Position numbers and translations under genes: made by a program
In this document: in pieces, positions 41,085 through 49,031 of the stretch
Numbering within the stretch: position 1 is the first letter of the stretch
How the letters are laid out: every line of letters starts with the position of its first letter
Assembly: GCF_014596475.1 (NCBI RefSeq)
Contig: NZ_MECJ01000021.1
Location: forward strand, 1 to 64,000
DNA length: 64,000 bases
DNA from: Streptomyces sp. CBMA152
GTDB lineage: Bacteria; Actinomycetota; Actinomycetes; Streptomycetales; Streptomycetaceae
Direction: 5' to 3'
Notes under the pieces: model-generated
The model's database searches: none
The model's input: only the letters and a program-made list of their open reading frames with translations
Told to the model about the DNA's origin: nothing

Positions 41085-41885
41085 ATGGCGCAGATCGAAC
41101 AGTTGGCAGGTGGGACGGGGCTCCTGGCCGGTGGCACGGGCCTCGCCGGGCCGTCGGTGGACGTCTCGGTGGACACCGTGGTGGCGCGGATGCGGGCGCT
41201 GCGCGCGAGCCTGCCGCCCAAGGACGGGCTCGCCGTCTTCAACCGGGTCTATCTGGCGGTCACCGAGGAGATCGGCCGGAGCCTCACCCGGGGCGCGTTC
41301 GCCGACCCCCGGGCCGCCGCGACGCTGGACGTGCTGTTCGCCGGGCGGTATCTGCGGGCGGTCGACGCGGTGGCGACGGGCCTGCGCCCGCCCGCCTGCT
41401 GGCGGCCGCTGTTCCAGTACCGCCGCCACCCGGGCGTACGCCCGCTCCAGTTCGCTCTCTGCGGCATCAACGCGCACATCGGGCACGACCTGGCGCTCGC
41501 CGTCGTCGACAGCTGCCACCGCCTCGCGTGCGAACCGGCCGATCTGGAGGACGACTTCGACCGGGTGGGCGACCTGCTCGTGGCGCTTGAGGAGCGGGTC
41601 CGCGAGGAGCTGATGCCGGGGCCCGACCTGCTGGAGGTCGCGGACCCGCTCACCCATCTGCTGGCGTCCTGGAGCCTGGAGCGGGCCAGGGACGCCGCCT
41701 GGTCTTCGGCGCGATTGCTGTGGCGACTGCGGGAACTTCCGGACCTGTCCCGGGAGTTCAGGGAGAGGATGGACGCAGGCGTCGGCCTGGTGGGGCGGTG
41801 CCTGCTGACGCCTCACGTTGGCCCTTCTTCGGTACGAGGAGTTCTCCCATGGCAATCCGGCTCGGGCTCGGCATCCCGCAGATGA
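41085..41885 (+). CDS. DUF5995 family protein
   Basis: A 266-residue, mainly helical protein with conserved-looking blocks GLAVFNRVYLAVTEEIGRSL, CWRPLFQYRRHPGVRPLQFA and CGINAHIGHDLALAVVDSC, the last two with His residues that might bind a metal. No signal peptide. The family is common in Streptomyces but has no known function. ATG at 41085. Its last 37 bp overlap the start of the next gene, an unusually long overlap suggesting that the C-terminal dozen residues are drifting or that the true stop is strain-specific. Confidence 0.72.
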   Translation: MAQIEQLAGGTGLLAGGTGLAGPSVDVSVDTVVARMRALRASLPPKDGLAVFNRVYLAVTEEIGRSLTRGAFADPRAAATLDVLFAGRYLRAVDAVATGLRPPACWRPLFQYRRHPGVRPLQFALCGINAHIGHDLALAVVDSCHRLACEPADLEDDFDRVGDLLVALEERVREELMPGPDLLEVADPLTHLLASWSLERARDAAWSSARLLWRLRELPDLSREFRERMDAGVGLVGRCLLTPHVGPSSVRGVLPWQSGSGSASRR

Positions 41886-42778
41886 GGCAGTACGACATCG
41901 GCCGTGACATCCCGGCCGTGGCGCGCGCCGCCGAGGAGACGGGCTACGAGAGCCTGTGGGTGTTCGAGCGGGTGATCTTCCCGACCCCGGCGACCCAGGG
42001 GCTGTACGGGGTGCCGGGCCTGGCCTGGCCGGACGCCTACCGGTCGGTGGCCGACCCGCTGGTCTGCCTCGCGCTCGCCGCCGCGGCCACCGAGCGCGCG
42101 CGGCTCGGCACCAGCGTGCTGGTGGCGCCGCTGCACATCCCGTTCCAGCTGGCCCGCTCGCTCGCCACCCTGGACGCGGCCAGCGGCGGCCGGGTGGTCG
42201 CGGGGATCGGCACGGGCTGGTCGCACGACGAGTACGCGGCGGCGTCCGTGGCGCCGTTCGAGAAGCGCGGCAAGGTGCTCGACGAGACGCTGGACGTGTT
42301 CGCGGCCGTGTGGGGCGCGGACCCCGTCTCGTACGAGGGCGAGTTGACGACCATCGCCCCCTCCGAGGTCGGCCCCAAGCCGGCCCGGCCGATCCCGGTG
42401 TATCTGCCGGCGGGCAGCCCGAAGGCGGCCCGCCGCCTGATCGACCGGGCGGACGGCTGGATGCCGGGGGCCATGGGAGCCGCGCAGCTCGCCGAGGAGT
42501 GGACCGGGATCCAGGCCCTGGCCGCCGAGCGCGGCCGCGAGCGCCCGGTCGAGGTGTGTGCCCGGGTCAACGCGCGCCATATGCCGAAGCCGTACGACGG
42601 CGCCGACCGCCCGCCCTTCACCGGCAGCACCGCCCAGATAGTCGAGGACCTGGTGGCCCATGCCCACGACGGCATAGGCGAGTTCCTGATCGACCTCCAG
42701 GCCACGCCCCGCGACGCGGAGGAGCTGAAGGACGTGGCGGCGGAGGTGTACACGCAGGTGCGCGCGGCGGGGCTGTAG
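41849..42778 (+). CDS. LLM-class F420-dependent oxidoreductase
   Basis: A 309-residue TIM-barrel flavin/F420 enzyme of the luciferase-like family. Signatures are LGLGIPQMRQYDIGRDIPAV at the N-terminus, SLWVFERV, RARLGTSVLVAPLHIPFQLA, and GRVVAGIGTGWSHDEYAA. The overall pattern is of the F420 subgroup common in actinomycetes; the substrate is unknown. GAGGAG precedes the ATG at 41849, which lies inside the end of the DUF5995 gene. Confidence 0.9.
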   Translation: MAIRLGLGIPQMRQYDIGRDIPAVARAAEETGYESLWVFERVIFPTPATQGLYGVPGLAWPDAYRSVADPLVCLALAAAATERARLGTSVLVAPLHIPFQLARSLATLDAASGGRVVAGIGTGWSHDEYAAASVAPFEKRGKVLDETLDVFAAVWGADPVSYEGELTTIAPSEVGPKPARPIPVYLPAGSPKAARRLIDRADGWMPGAMGAAQLAEEWTGIQALAAERGRERPVEVCARVNARHMPKPYDGADRPPFTGSTAQIVEDLVAHAHDGIGEFLIDLQATPRDAEELKDVAAEVYTQVRAAGL

Positions 42779-42811
42779 TCCGACCCCGCACGGTCGGCGG
42801 GCGGAACGCGA

Positions 42812-42841
42812 AGGGCCCGGGGGCAACAGCCCCCGGGCCCT
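42812..42841. terminator. Bidirectional terminator
   Basis: AGGGCCCGGGGGC (42812-42824) and its exact complement (42829-42841) enclose an AACA loop. It lies between the convergent oxidoreductase and DavB-like genes. Confidence 0.88.
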
Positions 42842-42865
42842 CAAGTCCCGTACCGCGAGCCGGAA

Positions 42866-44560
42866 TCAGTCCTCCGGCAGCTCGACCGGCGCGATCTCGT
42901 CGTACACGTCGCCCGGGCCGGGGTTGGTGGCGTCCGTGCCGCCGCCGAGGTGGTGCATGACGCCCCACACCGCGTTCAGCGCCGTCTGCACCGCGCCCTC
43001 GGCCCAGCCGGCCGTCCAGGAGATGTCGTCGCCCGCGAGGAAGATGCCGCGCTTGTCCTCGGGCAGCGTGTCCTGCATGAAGTGGGTGAAGAGGCGTCGC
43101 TGGTAGCGGTAGTGGCCCGGCAGGTTCGCCTTGAACGCGCCCATGAAGTAGGGCTCGTTCTCCCACGACACGGTCACCGGGTTGCCGATGATGTGCTTGC
43201 GGATGTCGACCTTCGGGTAGATCTCGCCGAGCGACTTGAGCATGACCTCCATGCGCTCGTTCGCCGACAGCGGCAGCCACTTCAGACTGTCGTCGCACCA
43301 GGTGTACGAGAGGCAGATGACGGCGGGCTTGTCCGGCCCGTTGTCGAGCAGGTAGGTGCCACGGGTCATCCGGTCGGTGAGCGTCATCGACATGACGTCC
43401 CGGCCCGTCTCCTCGTCCTTGTCCAGCCAGAACGGCCGGTCCACGGGAACGAACAGCTTCGAGGACTCCATGTAGTGGGTGCGCTCGATCGCTGTCCAGT
43501 GGTCGATCGGGAAGAGCGAGTCATCGCACTCGATCTTCGAAAGCAGCATCCAGGACTGGGCGGTGAAGATCGCGGCCCGGTACGTACGGATGTCGCCGGA
43601 CGCGTCGGTGACGGTGATCCGGTTGCCCGCGGTGCGGTGCAGCCGGGTCACGGCGGGCTTCGGCGCGCCCCCGTGCAGCGAGGAGAGCGAGGTGCCCTGC
43701 GCCCAGTGCACGATCTTCTGCGGCTCGCGCTCCCACAGCCGCAGCGGCAGCTGCTGGGAGCCGCCGACGATGCCGCGGTGGTGGTCGTCGGCCTCGGTGT
43801 AGACGACGCGCAGGATCTCCAGGATGGAGTTGGGGAAGTCGGTGTCCCAGCCGCCGGTGCCGAAGCCGACCTGGCCGAAGATCTCGCGGGCCCGGAACGA
43901 CTTGAACGCCTCGGACTCGCAGAGGAAGCCGTAGAACGTCTGGTTGTCCAGCTTCTCGACGAGCTTCGCCCAGATCTCGCGGATGCGCGGGACATCGCGC
44001 TCGCGCATGGCGGTGTTCATGTCCGAGAAGTCGGCGCCCTCGTCCAGGCAGGCGTTCCACGCGGCGGCGACGTCGCGGTAGACCTGCGGCAGGTCGGCGA
44101 TCGTCTCGGCGTAGTGCGACTCGCCCTTGAGGTCGACGACCGTCGAGGGGGTCGCCTCGGCCAGCGGGTTCGGGAACGGCTCGGTGACCAGGCCGACGAG
44201 GTCGATGTAGTGCTGGAGGGCCGTCGAGGACGGCGGGAAGCGCATCGCGCCCATCTCGGCGGTCAGCTCGTCCGTGCCGGTGCCCTCGAAGCCGACGGTG
44301 CGCAGCCGTCCGCCGATCTGGTCGGCCTCGTACACGACGGGCTTGAGGCCCATCTTCATCAGCTCGTACGCCGAGATGATGCCGGAGAGCCCGCCGCCGA
44401 TGACGGCGACCTCGGTGCCGTGCTCGGTCGCGGGTATCTGCCCCAGCCCGGCCGGGTGGGCCAGGAAGTCGTCGTACGCGTAGGGGAAGTCCGGACCGAA
44501 CATGGTGATCGGCGGCTGGCCGTCGGTGTGCGGGACGGCGGTGGGCACCGTGGACGTCAT
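42866..44560 (-). CDS. Basic amino acid 2-monooxygenase (DavB-like flavoprotein)
   Basis: A 564-residue FAD enzyme. The dinucleotide fold is VAVIGGGLSG (G55-G60), followed by KPVVYEADQIGGRLR. Blocks such as FGPDFPYAYDDFLAHPAGLG at the N-terminus and NPGPGDVYDEIAPVEL at the C-terminus closely match, from memory, lysine 2-monooxygenase DavB of Pseudomonas. Such enzymes oxidatively decarboxylate lysine or arginine to the amide (5-aminovaleramide or 4-guanidinobutyramide). Streptomyces are known for arginine 2-monooxygenase activity, so either substrate is possible. It follows the amidase gene by 59 bp, which would handle its product. Confidence 0.85.
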   Translation of the reverse strand: MTSTVPTAVPHTDGQPPITMFGPDFPYAYDDFLAHPAGLGQIPATEHGTEVAVIGGGLSGIISAYELMKMGLKPVVYEADQIGGRLRTVGFEGTGTDELTAEMGAMRFPPSSTALQHYIDLVGLVTEPFPNPLAEATPSTVVDLKGESHYAETIADLPQVYRDVAAAWNACLDEGADFSDMNTAMRERDVPRIREIWAKLVEKLDNQTFYGFLCESEAFKSFRAREIFGQVGFGTGGWDTDFPNSILEILRVVYTEADDHHRGIVGGSQQLPLRLWEREPQKIVHWAQGTSLSSLHGGAPKPAVTRLHRTAGNRITVTDASGDIRTYRAAIFTAQSWMLLSKIECDDSLFPIDHWTAIERTHYMESSKLFVPVDRPFWLDKDEETGRDVMSMTLTDRMTRGTYLLDNGPDKPAVICLSYTWCDDSLKWLPLSANERMEVMLKSLGEIYPKVDIRKHIIGNPVTVSWENEPYFMGAFKANLPGHYRYQRRLFTHFMQDTLPEDKRGIFLAGDDISWTAGWAEGAVQTALNAVWGVMHHLGGGTDATNPGPGDVYDEIAPVELPED

Positions 44561-44619
44561 GGGGTACGGACTCCTTGCGCAGGACGAAGAGGGGGTGGGG
44601 GCGGCCGGAGGGGTCCGGG

Positions 44620-45417
44620 TCAGACGAGGGAGGTGTAGAGGCCGGGGCGGCGGTCGCGCAGATACGGGTTGTTCACGCGTGAGGCGGCCAGGAACTCGGG
44701 GTCGGCGTCACCGATCACGAGCTCGGCCTCGCGGCCCGCGCGAGCCCGGGCGGTTCCGTCGGGTCCGGCCAGACAGCTCAGCCCGACGAACTCGAACTCG
44801 CCCTCGGGGCCGGTCCGGTTGACGTACGCGATGTACATCTGGTTCTCGAAGGCGCGCACCGGCACCACGGACTCGGCGACGAACTGGAAGGGGTGCATCT
44901 GCGCGGTGGGCACCAGGAGGAGGTCGGTGCCGGCCAGCGCGTGCGCGCGGACGTTCTCGGGGAACTCCACGTCGTAGCAGATCATCATCCCGAGCCGCAG
45001 CCCGCCGAGCTCGGCCTGGACGACCTGTGTCTCGCCCGGCGTGAACCACTCCTGCTCGAAGCAGCCGAAGAGATGGGTCTTGCGGTAGTTCGCCAGGCGT
45101 GTGCCGTCGGGGCCGATGAGCTGTGCGGAGTTGTAGACGCTCTCGCCGTCGCGCTCCGGGTAGCCGTAGACGACCCCGAGCCCGTGGCGTACGGCGATCT
45201 CGGCGACGGCCTGCGCGCTGGGCCCGTCGGCGGCCTCGGCCAGCTTGGGCACCTCGTCCCCGATGGCGTAGCCGGTCAGGAACATCTCCGCGCAGACGAG
45301 CAGCCCGGCCCCGGCGGCAGCGGCCCTGCCCGCGGCCTCGTCCAGCACCTTCAGATTCGCGGCGACGTCACCGGGGCGGCCGGAGCTCTGGAGCAGGGCG
45401 GTGCGCAGCGGGGGCAT
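44620..45417 (-). CDS. Carbon-nitrogen hydrolase (DavA-like amidase)
   Basis: A 265-residue nitrilase-superfamily amidase. The Glu-Lys-Cys triad is E44 (CAEMFLTGY), K113 (YRKTHLFG) and C147 (MICYDVEFPE). Length and blocks match delta-aminovaleramidase DavA. It should hydrolyse 5-aminovaleramide or 4-guanidinobutyramide made by the adjacent 2-monooxygenase, giving the free acid and ammonia. It is the first gene of a two-gene operon; the 188 bp upstream region has three TTGCGCG boxes. Confidence 0.88.
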   Translation of the reverse strand: MPPLRTALLQSSGRPGDVAANLKVLDEAAGRAAAAGAGLLVCAEMFLTGYAIGDEVPKLAEAADGPSAQAVAEIAVRHGLGVVYGYPERDGESVYNSAQLIGPDGTRLANYRKTHLFGCFEQEWFTPGETQVVQAELGGLRLGMMICYDVEFPENVRAHALAGTDLLLVPTAQMHPFQFVAESVVPVRAFENQMYIAYVNRTGPEGEFEFVGLSCLAGPDGTARARAGREAELVIGDADPEFLAASRVNNPYLRDRRPGLYTSLV

Positions 45418-45498
45418 GGCAGTCCTCGGAGGCGAAAGTGGTTGAAGGGGTCACCTAGACGGTACGTTCCACCGTTCTACCCCGACAAGGCACGACTG

Positions 45499-45558
45499 TT
45501 GCGCGCCGGAGAACGATTCGTTGCGCGTCCGGGGCCCTGGGCGGCGATTCGTTGCGCG
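45499..45558. promoter_or_regulatory. Three phased TTGCGCG boxes upstream of the amidase gene
   Basis: TTGCGCG occurs at 45499-45505, 45521-45527 and 45552-45558, with start-to-start spacings of 22 and 31 bp, close to two and three DNA turns. The last two copies sit in a longer direct repeat, CGATTCGTTGCGCG. A matching trio lies upstream of the permease gene. They are candidate sites for the Lrp protein encoded at 45606-46061. Confidence 0.62.
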
Positions 45559-45605
45559 GCCCTGACGCGGCCTTGACGCCCCCCGCGCCTTCAAGATCAG
45601 GAGGA

Positions 45606-46061
45606 TCAGGCGGGCGAGCCCGAGGAGAAGCGCCTGAGCAGGGGCGAGAGCACCAGGACCGACTTGGTGCGCTCCACATACGGCTCGCCCGCGATCCGTT
45701 CCAGGACCCGCTCGAAGTGGCGCATGTCGGAGGCGAAGACCTGGACGATCGCGTCCGCCTCACCGGTGACGGTGGAGGCGGACGCGACCTCGGGGTACCG
45801 CTCAAGCCCGCGCTTGATGGACTCGGGCGAGGTGTTGCGACGGCAGTAGATCTCGATGAACCCCTCGGTCTCCCAGCCGAGCGCCGCCGGGTCCACCCGG
45901 ACGGTGAATCCGGTGATGGCCCCTTCGGCGCGCAGCCGGTCCACGCGCCGCTTCACGGCGGGCGCGGACAGGCCGATCAGCGAGCCGATGTCGGCGTACG
46001 AGCGGCGGGCGTCTTCAGCGAGCGCGTGGACGATGCGCTCGTCGAGGTCATTGAGTCGCAC
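45606..46061 (-). CDS. Lrp/AsnC-family regulator of the basic amino acid locus
   Basis: A 151-residue protein with an N-terminal winged helix (LNDLDERIVHALAEDARRSY, LIGLSAPAVKRRVDRL) and a C-terminal RAM ligand domain. Start GTG at 46061. It lies ten bases behind the permease stop and 188 bp before the amidase gene on the same strand. It is the obvious regulator of both transcripts, probably responding to lysine, arginine or a catabolite. Lrp proteins bind phased sites and wrap DNA, fitting the spacing of the TTGCGC boxes. Confidence 0.93.
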   Translation of the reverse strand: MRLNDLDERIVHALAEDARRSYADIGSLIGLSAPAVKRRVDRLRAEGAITGFTVRVDPAALGWETEGFIEIYCRRNTSPESIKRGLERYPEVASASTVTGEADAIVQVFASDMRHFERVLERIAGEPYVERTKSVLVLSPLLRRFSSGSPA

Positions 46062-46071
46062 TGCGGGTGGA

Positions 46072-47556
46072 TCACTTCTCTGCGGATACGGTGTCCGAGG
46101 CCGTGGCCAGTCGGGAGCGGCGGATGCCGTATCCGAAGTAGATCACGAGACCGGCGGCCATCCAGTATCCGAAGTACTGCCATGTGATGCCGGAAAGGTT
46201 CCACATGAGGTAGCCGCAGGTGGCGAAGCCGAGGATCGGGACGACCCAGCCGAGCGGCACCCGGAACGTGCGCGGCATGTCGGGGCGCGTCCTGCGCAGG
46301 ACGATGACCGCGATGTTGACCAGCGCGAAGGCGAAGAGCGTGCCGATGCTGGTGGCGTCCGCGAGGTTGCCGAGCGGCACGGCGGCGGCGAGCACACCGC
46401 AGAACAGCGAGACGACGACCGTGTTGGCGACCGGCGTGCCGCTGCGCGGGCTGACCTTGGCGAACACCTTGGGGACCAGACCGTCGCGGGACATCGCGAA
46501 GAGGATGCGGGTCTGGCCGTACAGCACGGTCAGGACGACGCTGGCGATGGCGATCACGGCGCAGGCCGCGAGCAGCGTGGCCCAGAACGAGTGGCCGGTG
46601 ACGTCCTTCATGATTCCGGCGAGCGCCGCCTCGGAGCCCTGGAACTGCTTCCAGGGGCGGGCACCGACCGCGACGAAGGCGACGAGGACGTACAGCGCGG
46701 TGACGATGACCAGCGAGAGCATGATCGCGCGCGGCAGGTCCTTCTTGGGGTTCTTCGCCTCTTCACCGGCCGTGGAGGCCGCGTCGAAGCCGATGTAGGA
46801 GAAGAACAGCGTGGAGGCGGCGCCGCTGATACCGGCCCGGCCGAGCGGCATGAAGTCGGAGTAGTTGCCCGACTTGAAGCCCATGAAGCCGATCACGCAG
46901 AAGAGCACCAGGGCGGCGATCTTCACGCCGACCATGATGGTGTTGGCGCGTGCCGACTCGCGGGCGCCGCCGAGCAGCAGGCCCATCGCGAGGACGACGA
47001 CGAGCAGGGCCGGCAGGTTGAATATCCCTCCGTCGCCGGGGGGCGCGGACAGCGCGTCGGGGATGGTGACGCCGATCGTGCCGTCCAGGAACTCGTTGAG
47101 GTACTGCCCCCAGCCGACGGCCACCGCCGCCACCGAGACTCCGTACTCCAGGATCAGACACCAGCCGCAGATCCAGGCGACGAGTTCGCCGAGCGTTGCG
47201 TAAGCGTACGAGTACGAGGAGCCCGCGACGGGGATGGAGCCCGCGAGCTCGGCGTAGGAGAGCGCCGAGAAGAGTGCGGTGAGTCCGGCGAGCACGAAGG
47301 AGATCGTGACGGCGGGTCCGGCCTTGGGGACGGCCTCGCCGAGGACGACGAAGATGCCGGTGCCGAGCGTGGCGCCGATGCTGATCATCGTCAGCTGCCA
47401 CATGCCGAGGGTGCGGCGCAGAGTGCCGCCCTCGCCCTTGCCACCCTCGGCGACCAGCAGTTCTACCGGCTTGCGCCGCAGCAGCGGATTGCCGGGTCGC
47501 GGGGCCCCGGTGGTCGGTGCTGCTGCGGAGGGGGGCGCTGTGCCGTGGTCCAACAC
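46072..47556 (-). CDS. APC-family amino acid permease, cationic amino acid transporter type
   Basis: A 494-residue protein with twelve or more membrane segments. It carries the CAT-like N-terminal block MWQLTMISIGATLGTGIFVV, plus SYAELAGSIPVAGSSYSYAY and FFSYIGFDAASTAGEEAKNP. These blocks resemble YfnA/CAT permeases for basic amino acids, in keeping with its neighbours. I start it at GTG 47556 with GGAG nine bases upstream. It is transcribed with the lrp gene; three TTGCGCA boxes lie 190-246 bp upstream. Confidence 0.9.
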   Translation of the reverse strand: MLDHGTAPPSAAAPTTGAPRPGNPLLRRKPVELLVAEGGKGEGGTLRRTLGMWQLTMISIGATLGTGIFVVLGEAVPKAGPAVTISFVLAGLTALFSALSYAELAGSIPVAGSSYSYAYATLGELVAWICGWCLILEYGVSVAAVAVGWGQYLNEFLDGTIGVTIPDALSAPPGDGGIFNLPALLVVVLAMGLLLGGARESARANTIMVGVKIAALVLFCVIGFMGFKSGNYSDFMPLGRAGISGAASTLFFSYIGFDAASTAGEEAKNPKKDLPRAIMLSLVIVTALYVLVAFVAVGARPWKQFQGSEAALAGIMKDVTGHSFWATLLAACAVIAIASVVLTVLYGQTRILFAMSRDGLVPKVFAKVSPRSGTPVANTVVVSLFCGVLAAAVPLGNLADATSIGTLFAFALVNIAVIVLRRTRPDMPRTFRVPLGWVVPILGFATCGYLMWNLSGITWQYFGYWMAAGLVIYFGYGIRRSRLATASDTVSAEK

Positions 47557-47918
47557 TTCAGAGGGCTCCTTGTCGCTGCCTGGGGACAGCGACGACCGCG
47601 ACGTTCCGGCCTTCGCGCACGAAGGGGCAAATCGGGCATGACTGAAGCACACCGTGGCCGGTACCGCCGAGCAGGCGGTCGCCGCCACTCCACGTATCGC
47701 GAGAACCATACGAGGTTCCGCTTCTCAGTCGTAATGCAGCAACCTTGCGCATCGGTGAATGATCATTGCGCACAAGGGCGACGCATGGGTGTTTGTTGCG
47801 CATCAGCGTTCGATCCATGCGTCAAGGGGCTTTGTCGTGGGGCTTCGTCGTGGGGCTACATCGTTCGCGGGCGGCGGGGTAGGAGTGGGGTCCGTGCGGG
47901 CGGCGAAGGAGGCGTTCG
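47557..47918. promoter_or_regulatory. 362 bp divergent region with three phased TTGCGCA boxes
   Basis: TTGCGCA occurs at 47745-47751, 47766-47772 and 47796-47802, with spacings of 21 and 30 bp. This repeats, within one base, the layout found upstream of the amidase gene. The region separates the permease-lrp operon from the divergent SGNH gene. Apart from these boxes no gene or structure is evident. Confidence 0.62.
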
Positions 47919-48902
47919 ATGACCTGGCTGGACCCGGAGCCGTTTCTGCGCGGAGTGGCCTGGCGGGACGCGTCGGGGCGGGCGGTCCGCGCCGATCCGG
48001 CCGACCTGGCCCGGCTGCCCTGGGCCACCGCCGAACGGGCCGGACTGCCGATAGGAGTACGGCTGGAATTCGCCGCAGAGGGGGCGTCGGCGGTCGAGAT
48101 CCGCTACCGCGCGGCGGTGCCCGCGCCGGGCGAGTCCCTGTCCGCGCTGGCCCACACCTTCGCGCTCTGGGCGGACGGCGGATGTGTGCGCGAGACGACG
48201 GTGGCACCGGCGAGGGAGGCGGTCGCACGCCTCCAACTCCCTGGCGCGGACGGCCAGTTCACAGTCCATCCGCCCGAGGCCATGGCGCCCGTGGTCCTGG
48301 CCGTGCGCGGCGTCGGCGGCACGCTCGCGCCCGTGCCCGCAGCGCCCCGCTGGCTGGTGCACGGCGACTCCATCACCGAGGGCTGGTGGTCGACCCGCCC
48401 CGCCCACGCCTGGCCCTCGGTGGCCGGACGCGCGCTCGGCCTGGACACCGTCAATCTGGGGTACGCGGGCGGCGCACACGGCGAACTCGCCACCGCCGAG
48501 CAGCTGGCCGCCCTGCCCGCCGACGTCCTGACCCTGGCGTTCGGCACCAACTGCTGGTCGGGCGCGCCCTGTTCGGCGCGGCGGCTGTACGCGCGGACCC
48601 GGGACTTCCTGTCCATGGTGCGCCGCGGCCACCCGCACACGCCTCTGCTGCTGATCTCCCCGCTACTGCGCCCGGCGGCCGAGCAGACGCCGAACACGGT
48701 GGGGGCGACGCTGACGGAGCTGCGCGGGGCGATGGAGGACGCGGCGCGGGATCGCATCGCAGACGGCGACAGCCACCTCCACGCGCTCGCCGGCCGCGAC
48801 CTGCTCACCCCGGCAGACCTGACGGACGGCCTGCATCCCGACGACAGGGGGCATCGGAAGATCGCAGCGGCGGTGACAGAGGCCCTGGGGCCCCACGTAT
48901 GA
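47919..48902 (+). CDS. SGNH/GDSL-type hydrolase
   Basis: A 327-residue protein with a C-terminal SGNH esterase fold from about residue 135. Block I is VHGDSITEGWW with the catalytic Ser, block II is GYAGGAHGELA, block III is LAFGTNCW, and block V is DGLHPDDRGHRKI with the Asp-His pair. The N-terminal 130 residues form a beta domain typical of carbohydrate-esterase relatives. No signal peptide, so it is probably cytoplasmic. Substrate unknown, perhaps an acetylated sugar. ATG at 47919. Confidence 0.87.
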   Translation: MTWLDPEPFLRGVAWRDASGRAVRADPADLARLPWATAERAGLPIGVRLEFAAEGASAVEIRYRAAVPAPGESLSALAHTFALWADGGCVRETTVAPAREAVARLQLPGADGQFTVHPPEAMAPVVLAVRGVGGTLAPVPAAPRWLVHGDSITEGWWSTRPAHAWPSVAGRALGLDTVNLGYAGGAHGELATAEQLAALPADVLTLAFGTNCWSGAPCSARRLYARTRDFLSMVRRGHPHTPLLLISPLLRPAAEQTPNTVGATLTELRGAMEDAARDRIADGDSHLHALAGRDLLTPADLTDGLHPDDRGHRKIAAAVTEALGPHV

Positions 48903-48938
48903 GAGATGGCCCCCGCGCACAGCGCGGGGGCCATCTCT
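48902..48938. terminator. Bidirectional terminator after the SGNH gene
   Basis: A perfect 17 bp stem (48902-48918 with 48922-48938) and a three-base loop directly follow the SGNH stop and end in TTT. It also faces the convergent guaB1 gene. Confidence 0.92.
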
Positions 48939-49031
48939 TTAGGGGTGCGGGGCTGTGACATTGTGCGGCTCCGCCGCGTGGGCGCGACCAGCCACAGCGG
49001 ACCCGCAGACGAATAACCGGCCCCCGGAGCA
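48939..49031. repeat. Degenerate copy of the dispersed intergenic repeat
   Basis: The stretch containing TAGGGGTGCGGGGCTGTGAC and GCGCGACCAGCCACAG resembles the common Streptomyces intergenic element also seen at 25309-25356, but the hairpin arms have decayed. It lies between convergent genes, after a strong terminator. Confidence 0.5.
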
